47,912 nucleotides of DNA from Methanolobus sp. (GCF_016278365.1 NZ_JADQBZ010000009.1:1-47912); one strand, 5' to 3'; shown: positions 1 through 10,121, counted from the first letter of the stretch. Made by a program: numbers and translations. Notes: generated by a model from the letters alone, not told the origin.

Positions 1-95
1 AAAGCCGGGTGTATGTTTATGAACAAAATAATGCCAATACCCGATAGAAGCAAAATGCAGAATATATATGCCGCAGATTTTTTAATTTTGTTCAT
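1..95 (-). CDS. Truncated membrane or secreted protein (N-terminus only)
   Basis: The first 31 codons of a leftward gene run off the left edge of the window. The ATG lies 5 nt downstream of a good Shine-Dalgarno (AGAGGTGG on the minus strand). The peptide begins MNKIKKSAAYIFC and continues as one hydrophobic stretch (ILLLSGIGIILFI), so it is a signal peptide or a first membrane helix. Nothing more can be said about function because the rest lies outside the window. The clear ribosome-binding site and the typical charged N-terminus make a real gene likely. Confidence 0.6.
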   Translation of the reverse strand, partial: MNKIKKSAAYIFCILLLSGIGIILFINIHPA

Positions 96-654
96 TCCCC
101 ACCTCTATAAACTCGTTAATCTCTGATCATTTTCATTATTATTCCTGCTTACATAAAAGCACTAACATATTTCAAATAACAAAAATTGGTTCAATACCCA
201 GAAATCTGCAATAATCTATTATGAGCGCACAGTTTTCTAGTGAGGTTGCAGAGTCTTTCAATTGGGTTCATATTCGGGCTGTGCGGTAGAATAAATAGAA
301 ATCTTCATCGATGGATCTCTATTCGAATATGCTCAATTGCTTTGGAGAAATCGCCAATAGTTAAACGTTTCAGATTGCTGATTATGTGTGCTCTTATTAG
401 GGAGTATTGATGTCGGATTCGTAGCAATAAATGTCTGGTTAGTGACATAGCTGATTGTGCAAACGAAACCTTGGTATAACCACAGGGAACACAGGAATCG
501 GGCCAAGGGGGCCGCTTATTTCTCTTGGCATTTTTTCCTTCTCTGTTATTATGTATTCCCTGCGGTCCCGGCTAGATAGCTGCCTGAAAAACCCAAGTAT
601 GAGAATGCGAAACAGGCATTTGAAAAAGGAGTAAACAGTTTCCTTTAGAGAAAT
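96..654. other. Intergenic stretch, no gene seen
   Basis: This AT-rich stretch separates the truncated leftward gene from the 3' end of the RDD gene. I find no convincing reading frame on either strand. Its only structure is a degenerate inverted repeat at 479-566, listed separately. Confidence 0.6.
479..566. repeat. Degenerate inverted repeat in intergenic DNA
   Basis: Arms at 479-491 (accacagggaaca) and 554-566 (tattccctgcggt) are reverse complements at 11 of 13 positions, with about 60 nt between them. The 12-mer aacacaggaatc inside this element (488-499) recurs in inverted orientation near 1315-1326, in the intergenic region on the other side of the RDD gene. That suggests the worn remains of a dispersed intergenic repeat. 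No transposase is nearby. Confidence 0.35.
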
Positions 655-1161
655 TCACCTGTACACTACAACAGTTTTGGCTGCCATGTCATAGATTCCC
701 TGCTTCTTCTCGGTGAAAATGATAGTCAGGTAACCAATCAAGAACACGCCGGTTATAAGTTTCAGGAAATATCTCAGGAACGATCTTGCAAAAGATATTC
801 TATTGCCTTCAATATCTGTCACTTTTATCCCGACTATTTGTTTTCCTGGAGTTCCCTGATAGGCTGAACTCTCAAACCAGATGTAGTAAAAAGCGGAAAT
901 AGCCACGGCAATCAGATCTAATGTGAGATCTGAGATTGGCAAAGTAATAAAAAGTGAGAGTATGCCTGTAGATATGCCATAAATAAAAGAAAAAACGAAC
1001 ACTATTAGTGTATCAAATCCCAAGGCAGTAAATCGTTTCCAAAAGGTTGCGTAAGGTGATGAATCCGAGTTCATCTCAGAAGCAAACCTCATATTCTTAC
1101 CACAATTGATACATGAAGTCGCAACATCTGCATTTTTTGCACCACAGTTTTGACAATACAT
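655..1161 (-). CDS. RDD-family membrane protein with N-terminal zinc ribbon
   Basis: This 168-residue protein starts with a CxxC-x12-CxxC zinc ribbon (MYCQNCGAK...CINCGKNM, residues 1-24). An RDD domain of about 130 residues follows, with hydrophobic segments near residues 45-75, 80-95 and 130-155. The RDD hallmark is visible as an Arg in the first helix region (FWKRFTALGFD) and a later GTPGKQIVGIKV. RDD proteins are poorly understood small membrane proteins; some relatives act in ion transport. The start has an upstream GGAG and a TATA-like box (1193-1202). It seems to stand alone. The family call is firm; the substrate is unknown. Confidence 0.8.
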   Translation of the reverse strand: MYCQNCGAKNADVATSCINCGKNMRFASEMNSDSSPYATFWKRFTALGFDTLIVFVFSFIYGISTGILSLFITLPISDLTLDLIAVAISAFYYIWFESSAYQGTPGKQIVGIKVTDIEGNRISFARSFLRYFLKLITGVFLIGYLTIIFTEKKQGIYDMAAKTVVVYR

Positions 1162-1192
1162 TCGAAAAACTCCTGCAAAGGAGTAGAAATAA

Positions 1193-1202
1193 TCTTATAT
1201 AA
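1193..1202 (-). promoter_or_regulatory. TATA box of the RDD gene
   Basis: The minus strand reads tttatataag here, about 37 nt upstream of the RDD start codon. This is the right distance for a short leader carrying the GGAG ribosome-binding site. Confidence 0.5.
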
Positions 1203-1487
1203 ACTTTATCATTTTATTCTATGCTTCAAAATAGAATCTCATGTAACCTGTGAGAAATATTCATGTGATATAATAATATTGATTGTCTTGTGTTCCCAAA
1301 ACATCCCATACCCTGATTCCTGTGTTAAGGGGGCGGTTTTGTGGGGAAGAGAGGAAAGGATTATGGATTTCAGGAGGTTCCTGACACAATGTCAGTTCTG
1401 ATGTAAATAGCAAATGCAAAACATTATATTTTATTAAATAAATATTAATTGAAGATATTTCTAATCTGTTATCTGAAAGGCGATATT
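1203..1487. other. Intergenic stretch, no gene seen
   Basis: This is divergent spacer between the RDD gene and the small membrane protein gene. An inverted copy of a 12-mer from the 479-566 element lies near 1315-1326. An imperfect stem pairs cccaaaac (about 1295) with gttttgtggg (about 1335). I see no reading frame with a ribosome-binding site. Confidence 0.45.
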
Positions 1488-1844
1488 ATGTCAAAATACG
1501 CAATAATCTTTGCAGCAGTCTTTGTCGGGGCTGTGTATCTGCTTACACAAGAACCACTCGCTGCCCTGGGAGCCGCAATTGCATTATCCATCGGGGTCCT
1601 GCTCTATTACAAGAACCTCAACGACAGCTGGAAAGGCACCATTACGGAACTGAAAGAGGAAAAATACCTGCAGAAGGAATATGATTCCAATAACAATGCC
1701 ACAACTTACGAAGCATACAAGACCTATGCATATATCAGGCAGGACAACGGCAAGGTCAAAAAAATGGAACTCGGCCCGGAATGGAAAGCAGGCGACATTA
1801 TAGAGAAAAGAAAAGGGGAATACAATTTCAGGAAGCTGAACTGA
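1488..1844 (+). CDS. Small membrane-anchored protein of unknown function
   Basis: This 118-residue protein starts at ATG 1488, preceded by GAAAGG; an in-frame ATG at 1449 has no such site. Two hydrophobic helices (about residues 4-15 and 20-38) form a hairpin. A soluble, charged, beta-rich tail of about 75 residues follows, ending in YNFRKLN. The tail (WKGTITELKEEKY...TTYEAYKTYAYIRQDNGK) resembles a small beta-barrel exposed to one side of the membrane. I do not recognise the family. A pyrimidine-rich tract, tcttttttccc (about 1870), just after the stop may terminate transcription. Confidence 0.7.
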   Translation: MSKYAIIFAAVFVGAVYLLTQEPLAALGAAIALSIGVLLYYKNLNDSWKGTITELKEEKYLQKEYDSNNNATTYEAYKTYAYIRQDNGKVKKMELGPEWKAGDIIEKRKGEYNFRKLN

Positions 1845-2029
1845 ACTACTCTTTCTGTATTCATGCATATCTTTTTTCCCTAAAGCACATCCCTGCTTCT
1901 CTTATTCTCGGCCTCAGGCATATCAGACAGAATCCGGGTAAAACAAAGATTATTACGGAAAGTCTGTAAATAATCATTTAATAACCAAGAGTTACTAAGT
2001 CTCAGTAAATAATGAACGGGAACAAGAAT

Positions 2030-3229
2030 ATGTTATACAGGACAATGCCAAAGAACGGAGACAAGTTATCAGTGCTGGGTTTTGGCGCCATGCGTCTGCC
2101 AATGAACAAGGACGGGAGCATCGATGAGGAAAAGGCCATGGCACAGGTGCGTTATGCAATAGATCATGGTGTGAATTATATTGACACTGCGTGGCCATAT
2201 CACATGGGGGAAAGTGAGCCTTTCCTTGCACGTGCACTTGCGGATGGTTACAGGGAAAAAGTGAGACTTGCAACAAAACTGCCCCAGTGGATGGTTCAGA
2301 AGCATGAGGACATGGACCGCTTCCTTAATGCCCAGCTTGAGAAACTCAATACCGATCATATAGATTATTATCTAATCCACAGCCTGGTGGGCAGCAGCTG
2401 GAAAACTATCCGGGATCTGGGTGTTACCGAATTCCTTGACCGGGCAAAAGCCGACGGACGCATCATCAATGCAGGTTTTTCCTACCATGGCGCTGCTGAG
2501 GATTTCAGGGAGGTTGTGGATGGCTACGATTGGGATTGCTGCCAGATACAATATAATATCCTGGACGAGAACATCCAGGCAGGAAAAAAAGGACTTGAGT
2601 ATGCTGCTTCCAGGGGTCTGGGTGTCATCATCATGGAGCCTCTGCGTGGCGGCAGTCTGGCAGGAGATGTACCGTCTGCAGTGGAAGAGATATGGAATGA
2701 GGCGGATATCAGGCGCAGTCCTGCGGAATGGGCGCTGCTCTGGGTATGGGATCATCCGGAGGTCACGGTCGTGCTTTCAGGTATGAATGAGCAGTCACAG
2801 GTAGTGGAGAACCTGAAGGTTGCTGATATGGCTTATCCGAACACTCTTACCGGGAAAGAGCTTGAGCTCATAGAGAGGGTGGCTAAAAAGTACAAGGAGC
2901 TCATGCAGATCGATTGCACCGGGTGTGGATATTGTATGCCGTGCCCTGAGGGAGTGGATATCCCCGGCTGCTTTGAAACCTATAACAAACTCTACATGTT
3001 CGGTGATGAGGACAGGCTGAAAATGATGTATGTAGCCAAATTTGGCGGCATCTTCAGGGGCAATGATACTAATTTTGCTTCACAGTGCGTGCAATGCGGA
3101 AAATGCCTGGACATCTGTCCGCAACATCTGGATATACCCGCTCTGCTTGGGAAGGTCGCGGAGGAGTTCGAAGGGCCGGGACTGGGAGAGAGGATGGAGC
3201 TTGCAAGGCAGCTGTTCATGAAAGAATAA
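2030..3229 (+). CDS. Aldo/keto reductase with C-terminal 4Fe-4S ferredoxin domain
   Basis: The protein is 399 residues from ATG 2030; an in-frame ATG at 2012 is also possible and suits a TATA-like box near 1978. Residues 1-280 form an aldo/keto reductase barrel: LGFGAMRLP, the catalytic Asp and Tyr in NYIDTAWPYHMGES, Lys in ATKLPQW and His in YYLIHSLV. The last 100 residues hold two cysteine clusters, CTGCGYCMPCPEGVDIP and CVQCGKCLDICPQHLDIP, each followed by the Pro expected of ferredoxin-type sites. Such fusions are common in anaerobes and probably pass electrons from ferredoxin or NAD(P)H to a carbonyl or quinone-like substrate; the true substrate is unknown. The GNAT gene starts 11 nt after the stop, so the two are probably cotranscribed. 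Confidence 0.88.
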   Translation: MLYRTMPKNGDKLSVLGFGAMRLPMNKDGSIDEEKAMAQVRYAIDHGVNYIDTAWPYHMGESEPFLARALADGYREKVRLATKLPQWMVQKHEDMDRFLNAQLEKLNTDHIDYYLIHSLVGSSWKTIRDLGVTEFLDRAKADGRIINAGFSYHGAAEDFREVVDGYDWDCCQIQYNILDENIQAGKKGLEYAASRGLGVIIMEPLRGGSLAGDVPSAVEEIWNEADIRRSPAEWALLWVWDHPEVTVVLSGMNEQSQVVENLKVADMAYPNTLTGKELELIERVAKKYKELMQIDCTGCGYCMPCPEGVDIPGCFETYNKLYMFGDEDRLKMMYVAKFGGIFRGNDTNFASQCVQCGKCLDICPQHLDIPALLGKVAEEFEGPGLGERMELARQLFMKE

Positions 3230-3240
3230 AGGATGGATTT

Positions 3241-3651
3241 ATGAACTACACCATCGAGGAAAAGCTCCCGTCAGTTGAAGAGTACATCCACCTGCGGCAA
3301 TCGGTAGGCTGGCCCTGCCCCGGCAACAGGTCAATAGAGAAGAGTCTCAGTAATTCCATATATTGCGTTTGCGCTGTTGAGAATGACAGGGTCATAGGTA
3401 TGTCCCGTCTGGTAGGAGACCACAGTTTTATCTATTTCGTTGCAGATGTCATCGTATTGCCTGAGTATCAGAACCAGGGAATCGGCACCTCTCTGATGGA
3501 GCGGATAATGTCCTACCTGAAAGGGAACGTGCAGGAATATTCTTACATCACCCTGATGTCAGCAAAAGGAAAAGAGGCCTTTTACGAGAAGTTCGGATTT
3601 TTCAAAAGGCCGACTGGTGATTATGGTTACGGAATGATGGTGGAGCTTTAA
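3241..3651 (+). CDS. GNAT-family N-acetyltransferase
   Basis: This 136-residue protein starts at ATG 3241 behind an AAGGATGG ribosome-binding site. The acetyl-CoA pyrophosphate-binding loop is visible as [10 protein letters not shown] (about residues 80-89), preceded by the beta strand [11 protein letters not shown]-terminal strand and helix, [16 protein letters not shown], are typical of the fold. The acceptor is unknown; the length matches stand-alone small-molecule acetyltransferases. It lies directly downstream of the aldo/keto reductase and overlaps the end of the convergent QueG-like pseudogene by 4 nt. Confidence 0.85.
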   Translation: MNYTIEEKLPSVEEYIHLRQSVGWPCPGNRSIEKSLSNSIYCVCAVENDRVIGMSRLVGDHSFIYFVADVIVLPEYQNQGIGTSLMERIMSYLKGNVQEYSYITLMSAKGKEAFYEKFGFFKRPTGDYGYGMMVEL

Positions 3652-4394
3652 GAGGCTAGAGTCCTGTTCCTAGGACCTTGACCTGATTCTTCTTTTCTCC
3701 CATAAGGGCAGACATACAAACACAACCCGCACACAGGTATCTTTCCTTTGTCCTTCATCCAGTTGAAGTAGTCTTCACACTTCCTTGCATCATACCTGTA
3801 CTCCCTGCTCTCACTTTCGACAAAGTCCCTTCCGGTGAAAGCCTTAACAGGACAGATCTTCACGCATTCATTGCAGGTGCCGCACTTGCTCTCTATTCTG
3901 CTGCCGGTGGGCGTGAGGGGAGCATCCGTCAGTATCGTTACCCATCTGACTCTTGGCCCGTTCTCCGGGGTTATCAGGAGGCAGCTTTTGCCTATCCAGC
4001 CCAGACCGGCCAGGTGAGCACCCAGCTTGTGGGAGAACTGAGCGCAAATCCTTTAGTCATCGATCCTTTCAGATGCCGGAAGAGGCAATGCCCTGTGACC
4101 TCTTTCCTGGATATGGCTGCTCAGGACCGAAGCTATCAGGTCGAGCCTTGAATTGATCACGTTATAGGCGTGATGCCTGTAATTAAGGGCCACAGACCTC
4201 TCTTTCCTGTGCGGGAGCCTGTCGACTATCGGATCTATCAGTTTTATTCCAAGCGAAACTGCATAAGGGTATGCGCGTAACTCCTTTCCTCCCTGCTCTA
4301 CGATAAATTCTTCTGCATCTGACAGGTCCGATACACCAAAATAGTAGACGCCATTTTCTTGGGCAATTTTGTTTAGCTCTTCCTGGAGATTCAC
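3648..4394 (-). pseudogene. QueG-like 4Fe-4S protein interrupted by an in-frame TAA
   Basis: Reading starts at GTG 4394 behind GGAGGT (6-nt spacing). After 113 codons the frame meets TAA at 4053-4055, then continues open in the same frame for 134 more codons to 3648. The downstream part carries the family core [18 protein letters not shown], then [12 protein letters not shown] and CGLCLYVCP, the two 4Fe-4S motifs of epoxyqueuosine-reductase-like proteins (COG1600). The local reading is DD-stop-RICA. From memory, intact relatives carry an acidic residue at this point, so a single GAA-to-TAA change would explain it. The cobalamin-type QueG identity is not certain; archaeal members may have other roles. 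The stop is TAA, not TAG, so pyrrolysine readthrough does not apply. A sequencing error is also possible. Confidence 0.85.
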
Positions 4395-4484
4395 AAATCT
4401 ACCTCCAATATGGATGACATTTATTTCTTAATGTTTATATCATTAATACCTACAGCCTTTACAAAGTTTTCTATAAGCAGTTCC

Positions 4485-4531
4485 CCAAAAAAATAGAGAG
4501 GCCTTTTTGAAATGAACTCTTTCAAAGGCCT
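4485..4531 (-). terminator. Terminator of the SulP transporter gene
   Basis: A GC-capped inverted repeat pairs aggccttt...gaaa (4499-4512) with tttcaaaggcct (4520-4531), with a two-base bulge. On the minus strand it is followed by a run of seven T (plus-strand A run, about 4487-4493). It sits about 80 nt beyond the SulP stop codon and is a factor-independent-type terminator. Confidence 0.65.
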
Positions 4532-4609
4532 GTGGATGGAAATTTATCTGGTAATTGTTGAGTTGTGAGCTGAAACAGCATCTGCTGGTTTCAAATCGGA
4601 GCCACTTTT

Positions 4610-6262
4610 TCAGTCCCCGTTCTCTTTCTTCAGATAGGTGAGCGCTTCCTGCGTGCTATCAAAGATAAGGACCTCTTTATTCTTTATCAGTTTCCTGAAC
4701 TCCTTGTCAATATCCAGCTTGCTCATGACCTTGGGTTGTACCGACGTGATGTAAACCTTCTGTTTCATCTTCCTGCTGGAGTGGATGAAACTTCTCAGCC
4801 GCTCAAGACCGGTGGTATCTATGAACGGGACGTAACGCATGCGCAGGATAATGTGGGGTTTGCTGATGCTGATGTGCTCGTTGATCTTGCTCTCAAACAC
4901 GTTCATGGCACCGAAGAAGAAGGGGCCATTAATTGTATAGACCGAGACGTTCTTCTCAAGATACGGATCTGCAAAGATGGTTGCATTGATTCCTTTTGTC
5001 CTGTCGTAGTTCTCCATGCTGTGGATGTCGATGATATTCGTCATTCTGATGAAGAGCAGGATTATTGACAGGAACATACCCATCTGCACGGCAAATACCA
5101 GGTCAGTGAACACGGTGAGGAGGAAGGTGGCAAGCAGTACGGCTGTGTCCATCTTACTGATATTCATAATGGTCTTGAACTCGGTCAGGTTGATCATCCT
5201 GACAGATACCAGTATCAACACACCTGCAAGATACGCCTTTGGTATGAAAGCAGCTATCGGCCCGAGGAAAAGCAACACTGCCAGCAGGATCAATGCGTGT
5301 ATGATACCTGACATCTGGGTTTTTGCACCTTCCCTTATGTTGACAGCGCTCCTTGCGATGGCGGCCGTACATGGGATACCTGAGAAAAAGGGCAGTATTA
5401 TGTTCGCTATTCCCTGTCCCAGTAGTTCCCTGTTGCTGTCATGCCTGGTATTCGTCATACCGTCACAGACAACCGCACAAAGAAGAGCCTCTATGGCACC
5501 AAGCAGTGCAATAGTAAGAGCTGCGGGCAGTACGGCCATGACAAGGTCAACATTCAGAGCTATCATATTTATGCTGGGAAGCTCTGTGGGTATCGTTCCG
5601 ACAAGGGGCACTTCCAGGTTAAGATTGTATGTCAGTACCACTGCCAGGAACAGGGCTATTATGGAAGCAGGCAGACTGCTCAAGTATCTCAATTTTGACA
5701 GGAGCCCTGGCAGACGAATCAGGAGCAGGATAGTTCCGATGCATACCAGCACCGCTGTCATGTCTATTATATCAAGCCTTGTGTATATCTCATAGGCAGT
5801 TTCCCAGACACGCTCTCTTGCCGGAATGACCATGCCAAGAGCATTGGGTATCTGTCCTATGAGTATTATCGCACCGATACCGCTGGTGAATCCCGAAATA
5901 ACGGGCAGTGGTATGTACTTGACGACCTTCCCAAGTCTGAGAAGTCCGAAGAGTATCTGGAAAATGCCTGCCAGGAACCCTGCAAGCAGCAGCCCTTCAA
6001 GTCCGAAGCTGTGTACTGTTGAAAGGATGATGACTGTCATGGCACCGGTAGGCCCGGTGATGGAGTATCTCGAACCGCCTACGGAAGATGCGAGCATTCC
6101 CGCTATCACGGCTGTGTATAGGCCGAGAACAGGTTCGACACCTGAAGCCATAGCAAAGGCAATGGCAAGAGGAAGCGCTACGATGGCGGTAATGAAACCG
6201 GCCTTGAGATCGCTGGAGAACGACTCTTTGAAATATCGGGTAATTGTTTTTGTTGTTTGCAT
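4610..6262 (-). CDS. SulP (SLC26-type) inorganic anion transporter with STAS domain
   Basis: This 550-residue protein has about 400 residues of hydrophobic helices followed by a cytoplasmic STAS domain (about residues 435-545, containing FIDTTGLERLRSF). The SulP signature near the N-terminus is ALPLAIAFAMASGVEPVLGLYTAVI, seen here as ALPLAIAFAMASGVEP, plus GPTGAMTVII in the third helix region. The family moves sulfate, bicarbonate or other anions across the membrane, usually with H+ or Na+. The substrate cannot be told from sequence; sulfate and bicarbonate are both plausible in a methanogen. It is monocistronic, with its own TATA box and terminator. Confidence 0.92.
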   Translation of the reverse strand: MQTTKTITRYFKESFSSDLKAGFITAIVALPLAIAFAMASGVEPVLGLYTAVIAGMLASSVGGSRYSITGPTGAMTVIILSTVHSFGLEGLLLAGFLAGIFQILFGLLRLGKVVKYIPLPVISGFTSGIGAIILIGQIPNALGMVIPARERVWETAYEIYTRLDIIDMTAVLVCIGTILLLIRLPGLLSKLRYLSSLPASIIALFLAVVLTYNLNLEVPLVGTIPTELPSINMIALNVDLVMAVLPAALTIALLGAIEALLCAVVCDGMTNTRHDSNRELLGQGIANIILPFFSGIPCTAAIARSAVNIREGAKTQMSGIIHALILLAVLLFLGPIAAFIPKAYLAGVLILVSVRMINLTEFKTIMNISKMDTAVLLATFLLTVFTDLVFAVQMGMFLSIILLFIRMTNIIDIHSMENYDRTKGINATIFADPYLEKNVSVYTINGPFFFGAMNVFESKINEHISISKPHIILRMRYVPFIDTTGLERLRSFIHSSRKMKQKVYITSVQPKVMSKLDIDKEFRKLIKNKEVLIFDSTQEALTYLKKENGD

Positions 6263-6326
6263 TATATCAAGCCAGCTGACCTGAAGTCAAAATTCGACTG
6301 ATAGAACGCATTAGAGACAAGACCCT

Positions 6327-6336
6327 GTATATATAC
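6327..6336 (-). promoter_or_regulatory. TATA box of the SulP gene
   Basis: gtatatatac on the minus strand lies about 69 nt upstream of the SulP start, giving a predicted leader of about 40 nt. It is a near-consensus archaeal TATA element. Confidence 0.55.
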
Positions 6337-6418
6337 TTTGTTACATATGAAAATTTATGATAAACTGCCGTGTCATTATTGGATGGCTGAGCTAGGTCAA
6401 ACAGCTTTGAACACAGAT

Positions 6419-7078
6419 TTAAACCCTGCTCGAAGGACACAACCTGTTGACCACACATACCTCGCACTTTGGCTTGCGCGCCACACAAACACTGCGCCCA
6501 TGCAGTATCAGTGTCATGGAGAGCGCCTCCAGTTCTTCTCTTTTTGCGATGGCCATCAGGTCCTTCTCGATTTTCCCCGGGTCCTCGTGCCGGGTGAAGC
6601 CCAGGCGGCGGGACAGGCGTTTGACATGGGTGTCCACTGCAATGCCCTCTATCTTGCCAAAGGCCCTTGAGAGCACTATATTAGCGGTCTTGCGGCCCAC
6701 CCCGGGAAGCTTCAGCAGGCTTTCCATGGTATCTGGCACTTGGCCGTTGAAGTCTGAAAGCATCAGCTGTGCGCTGGCGATGATGTGCTTTGCTTTCTGG
6801 TGGTAGAAACCTGTTGAGTAGATTTCCTTTCCGAACTCCCGGATATCTGCGGCGGCATAATCTTCTACGGTGTGGTAATTCCTGAAAAGGGATTGTGTGA
6901 CGACATTCACCTGGCGGTCTGTACACTGGGCCGAGAGGATGGTAGCCACAAGCAATTCAAGCGGGTTGCTGAAATGCAGAGCTGGAGCCGCGCTGGGATA
7001 TTCCTTTTTCAGCAGCTCAAAGATACGGTCAAAGTTGTCAGTATTGTCAGGCACATTCGTCGGGAGCTCAGAAGTCAT
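6419..7078 (-). CDS. nth: Endonuclease III (DNA glycosylase/AP lyase)
   Basis: This 219-residue protein has the full set of Nth features. The helix-hairpin-helix reads LPGVGRKTANIVLS and contains the catalytic Lys. The catalytic Asp is in GIAVDTHVKRLSRRLG. The C-terminal iron-sulfur loop has the canonical C-x6-C-x2-C-x5-C spacing (CVARKPKCEVCVVNRLC). It removes oxidised pyrimidines and cleaves the abasic site in base-excision repair. Length and start are normal. It is leftward like its neighbours but well separated from the por operon, so probably transcribed alone. Confidence 0.95.
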   Translation of the reverse strand: MTSELPTNVPDNTDNFDRIFELLKKEYPSAAPALHFSNPLELLVATILSAQCTDRQVNVVTQSLFRNYHTVEDYAAADIREFGKEIYSTGFYHQKAKHIIASAQLMLSDFNGQVPDTMESLLKLPGVGRKTANIVLSRAFGKIEGIAVDTHVKRLSRRLGFTRHEDPGKIEKDLMAIAKREELEALSMTLILHGRSVCVARKPKCEVCVVNRLCPSSRV

Positions 7079-7229
7079 GCATCCATATAGGAAACAATAG
7101 TTCTTATGATTTTTTCAGAACCCTCTTACTTCCACTCGAAAATAAAATAATAATGTATTAATAGAAATTCTCTGAATGGCATGTAGAATAAAGTTGATCT
7201 AAAAAAAGTAGTAAAGAAGAGCGGGTCGA

Positions 7230-8104
<875 letters not shown>

Positions 8105-8108
<4 letters not shown>

Positions 8109-9319
8109 ATCAGTTCCTCCTTCAGGTCAGTGAATTGGCTTTCTATCTTGATACCCGATCTCATTACTTCTTCTGCATCAGATACGATCTTTTCAATAGT
8201 GCTCATGGGTATGTCACGTCCGCCCTGGCCTATCATGTAGCCGATAACAGGAACATCGATATCGGTGTTGTAAAGGACCGATTTAGTTTCAATGAACAGG
8301 GCGCCTGCATTCATACCAAGCGAGATGTTCTTGTCAAGCACAACAACTACCTTAGCATCCTTAATGACATTCATTATGTCCTGGGCCGGGAAAGGTCGGA
8401 AAGCCCTGACCTTGAGCAGTCCTATCTTAACGTTCTTCTCCCTGAGGCGGTCAATGACATCCTTGATAGTTCCGATAATGGAGCCCATAGCCATTATTAT
8501 GATGTCTGCGTCCTCGGTCTGGTATTCATCGATAAGCCCTCCGAAGTACCTGCCGTACATGTCGTAGAATTCGTTTGCGACATCCTCTATTTTCTTGAGT
8601 GAGTTCTGCATGGCACGCTCCTGCTGGTATCTGAACTCAGTGTAGAAGTGCGGGTCTGCGAATGCACCGAATGTCATGGGATTCTTCGGGTCAAGGATAC
8701 GCTCCGGCCTGAAAGGTGGCAGGAACTCGTCAGTGATATCCTGTTCAAGGAGCACCAGAGGCTCATAGACATGTGAAAGGATGAAACCATCCATACAGGT
8801 CATTGAAGGCATCATTATATCCCTGTCTTCGGAAATCTTGAAAGCCTGTGCGGTCATATCGGAAATTTCCTGAATGTTTTCGGCGTAGAGCTGGATCCAT
8901 CCCGTGTCCCTCTGGGATATGGAGTCCTGGTGATCATTCCATATGTTGATCGGAGCACTGACTGCCCTGTTTGCAACTGTCATAATTATCGGAAGTCTCA
9001 TACCGGCCACGTTGAACAGAACCTCGTGCATGAGTTCAAGTCCCTGGGACGTTGTGGCTGAGTAGGACCTTGCTCCGACTGCTGATGAGCCCACCAGTGC
9101 TGAAAGTGCTGAGAACTCAGACTCCACGTTGATGTACTCGCAGTTTGGTATCTCTCCATCTGCCATGAACTTGGAAAGATCTTCCACAATATGTGTCTGT
9201 GGGGTGATAGGATATGCGGAGATTACATTTGGCCTGCAGGTCTTGACTGCATGTGCAACAGCATAGGAACCTTCGACAACGACCATGTTTTTCTTATCCG
9301 TCTTCATTTCATGAGTCAT
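8105..9319 (-). CDS. porA: Pyruvate:ferredoxin oxidoreductase, alpha subunit
   Basis: The start is the ATG at 9319, giving 404 residues. It shares one base with the porD stop (TAATG) and follows a GGAGG site. Longer in-frame extensions run back into porD and are unlikely. The N-terminal [19 protein letters not shown] and [15 protein letters not shown] are diagnostic of the alpha-subunit pyrimidine-binding domain of 2-oxoacid oxidoreductases. A C-terminal transketolase-like domain has [17 protein letters not shown]. It binds the ThDP pyrimidine ring and CoA together with PorB. Confidence 0.95.
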
Positions 9320-9579
9320 TATTTTTCCTCCAGGACCATTGTGATAGCGCTCTTGGGACACTCGTTGGCACATATACCGCATCCTTTGCAGTAATCATAA
9401 TCAAATTCGAAGTAGCCGTCTTCTCTTGGTTTCACTGAACTGTCAGGGCAAAGCAATTCGCATAACTTGCATTTTATGCATTTGTCGTAATCGTAGACAG
9501 GCTTGAAGGTCCTCCATCCACCGGTCTTATTGACCCTGCTGGTACCTGCCTCACAAACGGCTCCGGGAACTATTTTCAC
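9319..9579 (-). CDS. porD: Pyruvate:ferredoxin oxidoreductase, delta (ferredoxin) subunit
   Basis: This 86-residue 2[4Fe-4S] ferredoxin subunit carries [12 protein letters not shown] and [12 protein letters not shown], each with the standard CxxCxxCxxxCP spacing. The preceding [15 protein letters not shown] is typical of PorD. It moves electrons between the catalytic PorAB and external ferredoxin. It overlaps porG by 4 nt and porA by 1 nt. Confidence 0.95.
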   Translation of the reverse strand: MKIVPGAVCEAGTSRVNKTGGWRTFKPVYDYDKCIKCKLCELLCPDSSVKPREDGYFEFDYDYCKGCGICANECPKSAITMVLEEK

Positions 9580-10121
9580 TTCTGACCCTCCATCATCTTG
9601 TACGCTTCCATAATCGCCTGTGCGTTCCTATCTCCGACTTTGCCCGGGAATCTTTCCCTGACCGCTTCCATAATTGACTCGGGTCTTATCTCACCCGTGG
9701 CACCGGCAAAAGCGCCAAGCAGCACTGTGTTAACGATTGGCATTCCAATGATATCGAGTGCTATCTTTGTAGCATTCACTGTCATTATCTTTGCCTTTGT
9801 ATCAAGCTTGAATGTTTCCGGATCAAAGTCACTGTTAATAATAAGGATCCCATCAGCCTTCAGGCCACTGGCCACATCGACAGATTCCAGTAATGTGGGG
9901 TCCTGTACGATTACGTAATCAGGCTCGTAGATCTGGCTTCTAAGTCTTATTGGAGTATCATTTATCCTGGTAAAAGCCTGGACAGGTGCTCCCCTTCTTT
10001 CCACTCCGAAAGCTGGGAAAGCCTGGCTGAACTTATTGTCCGCAAAAGCAGCAACAGCTAAAAGCTCAGCAGCTGTGACCGAACCCTGACCTCCCCGGCC
10101 GTGTATTCTTATTTCTTTCAT
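9576..10121 (-). CDS. porG: Pyruvate:ferredoxin oxidoreductase, gamma subunit
   Basis: This 181-residue protein starts at ATG 10121, 8 nt after GGAGAG; an upstream in-frame ATG at 10136 lacks a good site. The gamma-subunit signature [17 protein letters not shown] is at the N-terminus, followed by [16 protein letters not shown]. It is the first gene of porGDAB. A TATA box near 10359 implies a leader of about 210 nt, which is unusual among the short leaders of this window. Confidence 0.94.
   Translation of the reverse strand: MKEIRIHGRGGQGSVTAAELLAVAAFADNKFSQAFPAFGVERRGAPVQAFTRINDTPIRLRSQIYEPDYVIVQDPTLLESVDVASGLKADGILIINSDFDPETFKLDTKAKIMTVNATKIALDIIGMPIVNTVLLGAFAGATGEIRPESIMEAVRERFPGKVGDRNAQAIMEAYKMMEGQK

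Noticed and set aside
1150-1401. An 83-codon plus-strand frame between the RDD gene and the small membrane protein
   Set aside because: It starts within the RDD gene in antisense, is rich in Cys/Ile without pattern and covers the RDD promoter.
4053-4055. Pyrrolysine readthrough as explanation for the broken QueG-like gene
   Set aside because: Pyrrolysine is inserted at TAG, but this stop is TAA.
5016-5795. A 259-codon open frame on the plus strand inside the SulP gene
   Set aside because: It is antisense to a firmly identified transporter, has a composition mirroring hydrophobic codons on the other strand, and has no ribosome-binding site.
6267-6488. A 73-codon minus-strand frame between nth and the SulP gene
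   Set aside because: It overlaps the nth 3' end in another frame and spans the SulP promoter; there is no protein-like motif.
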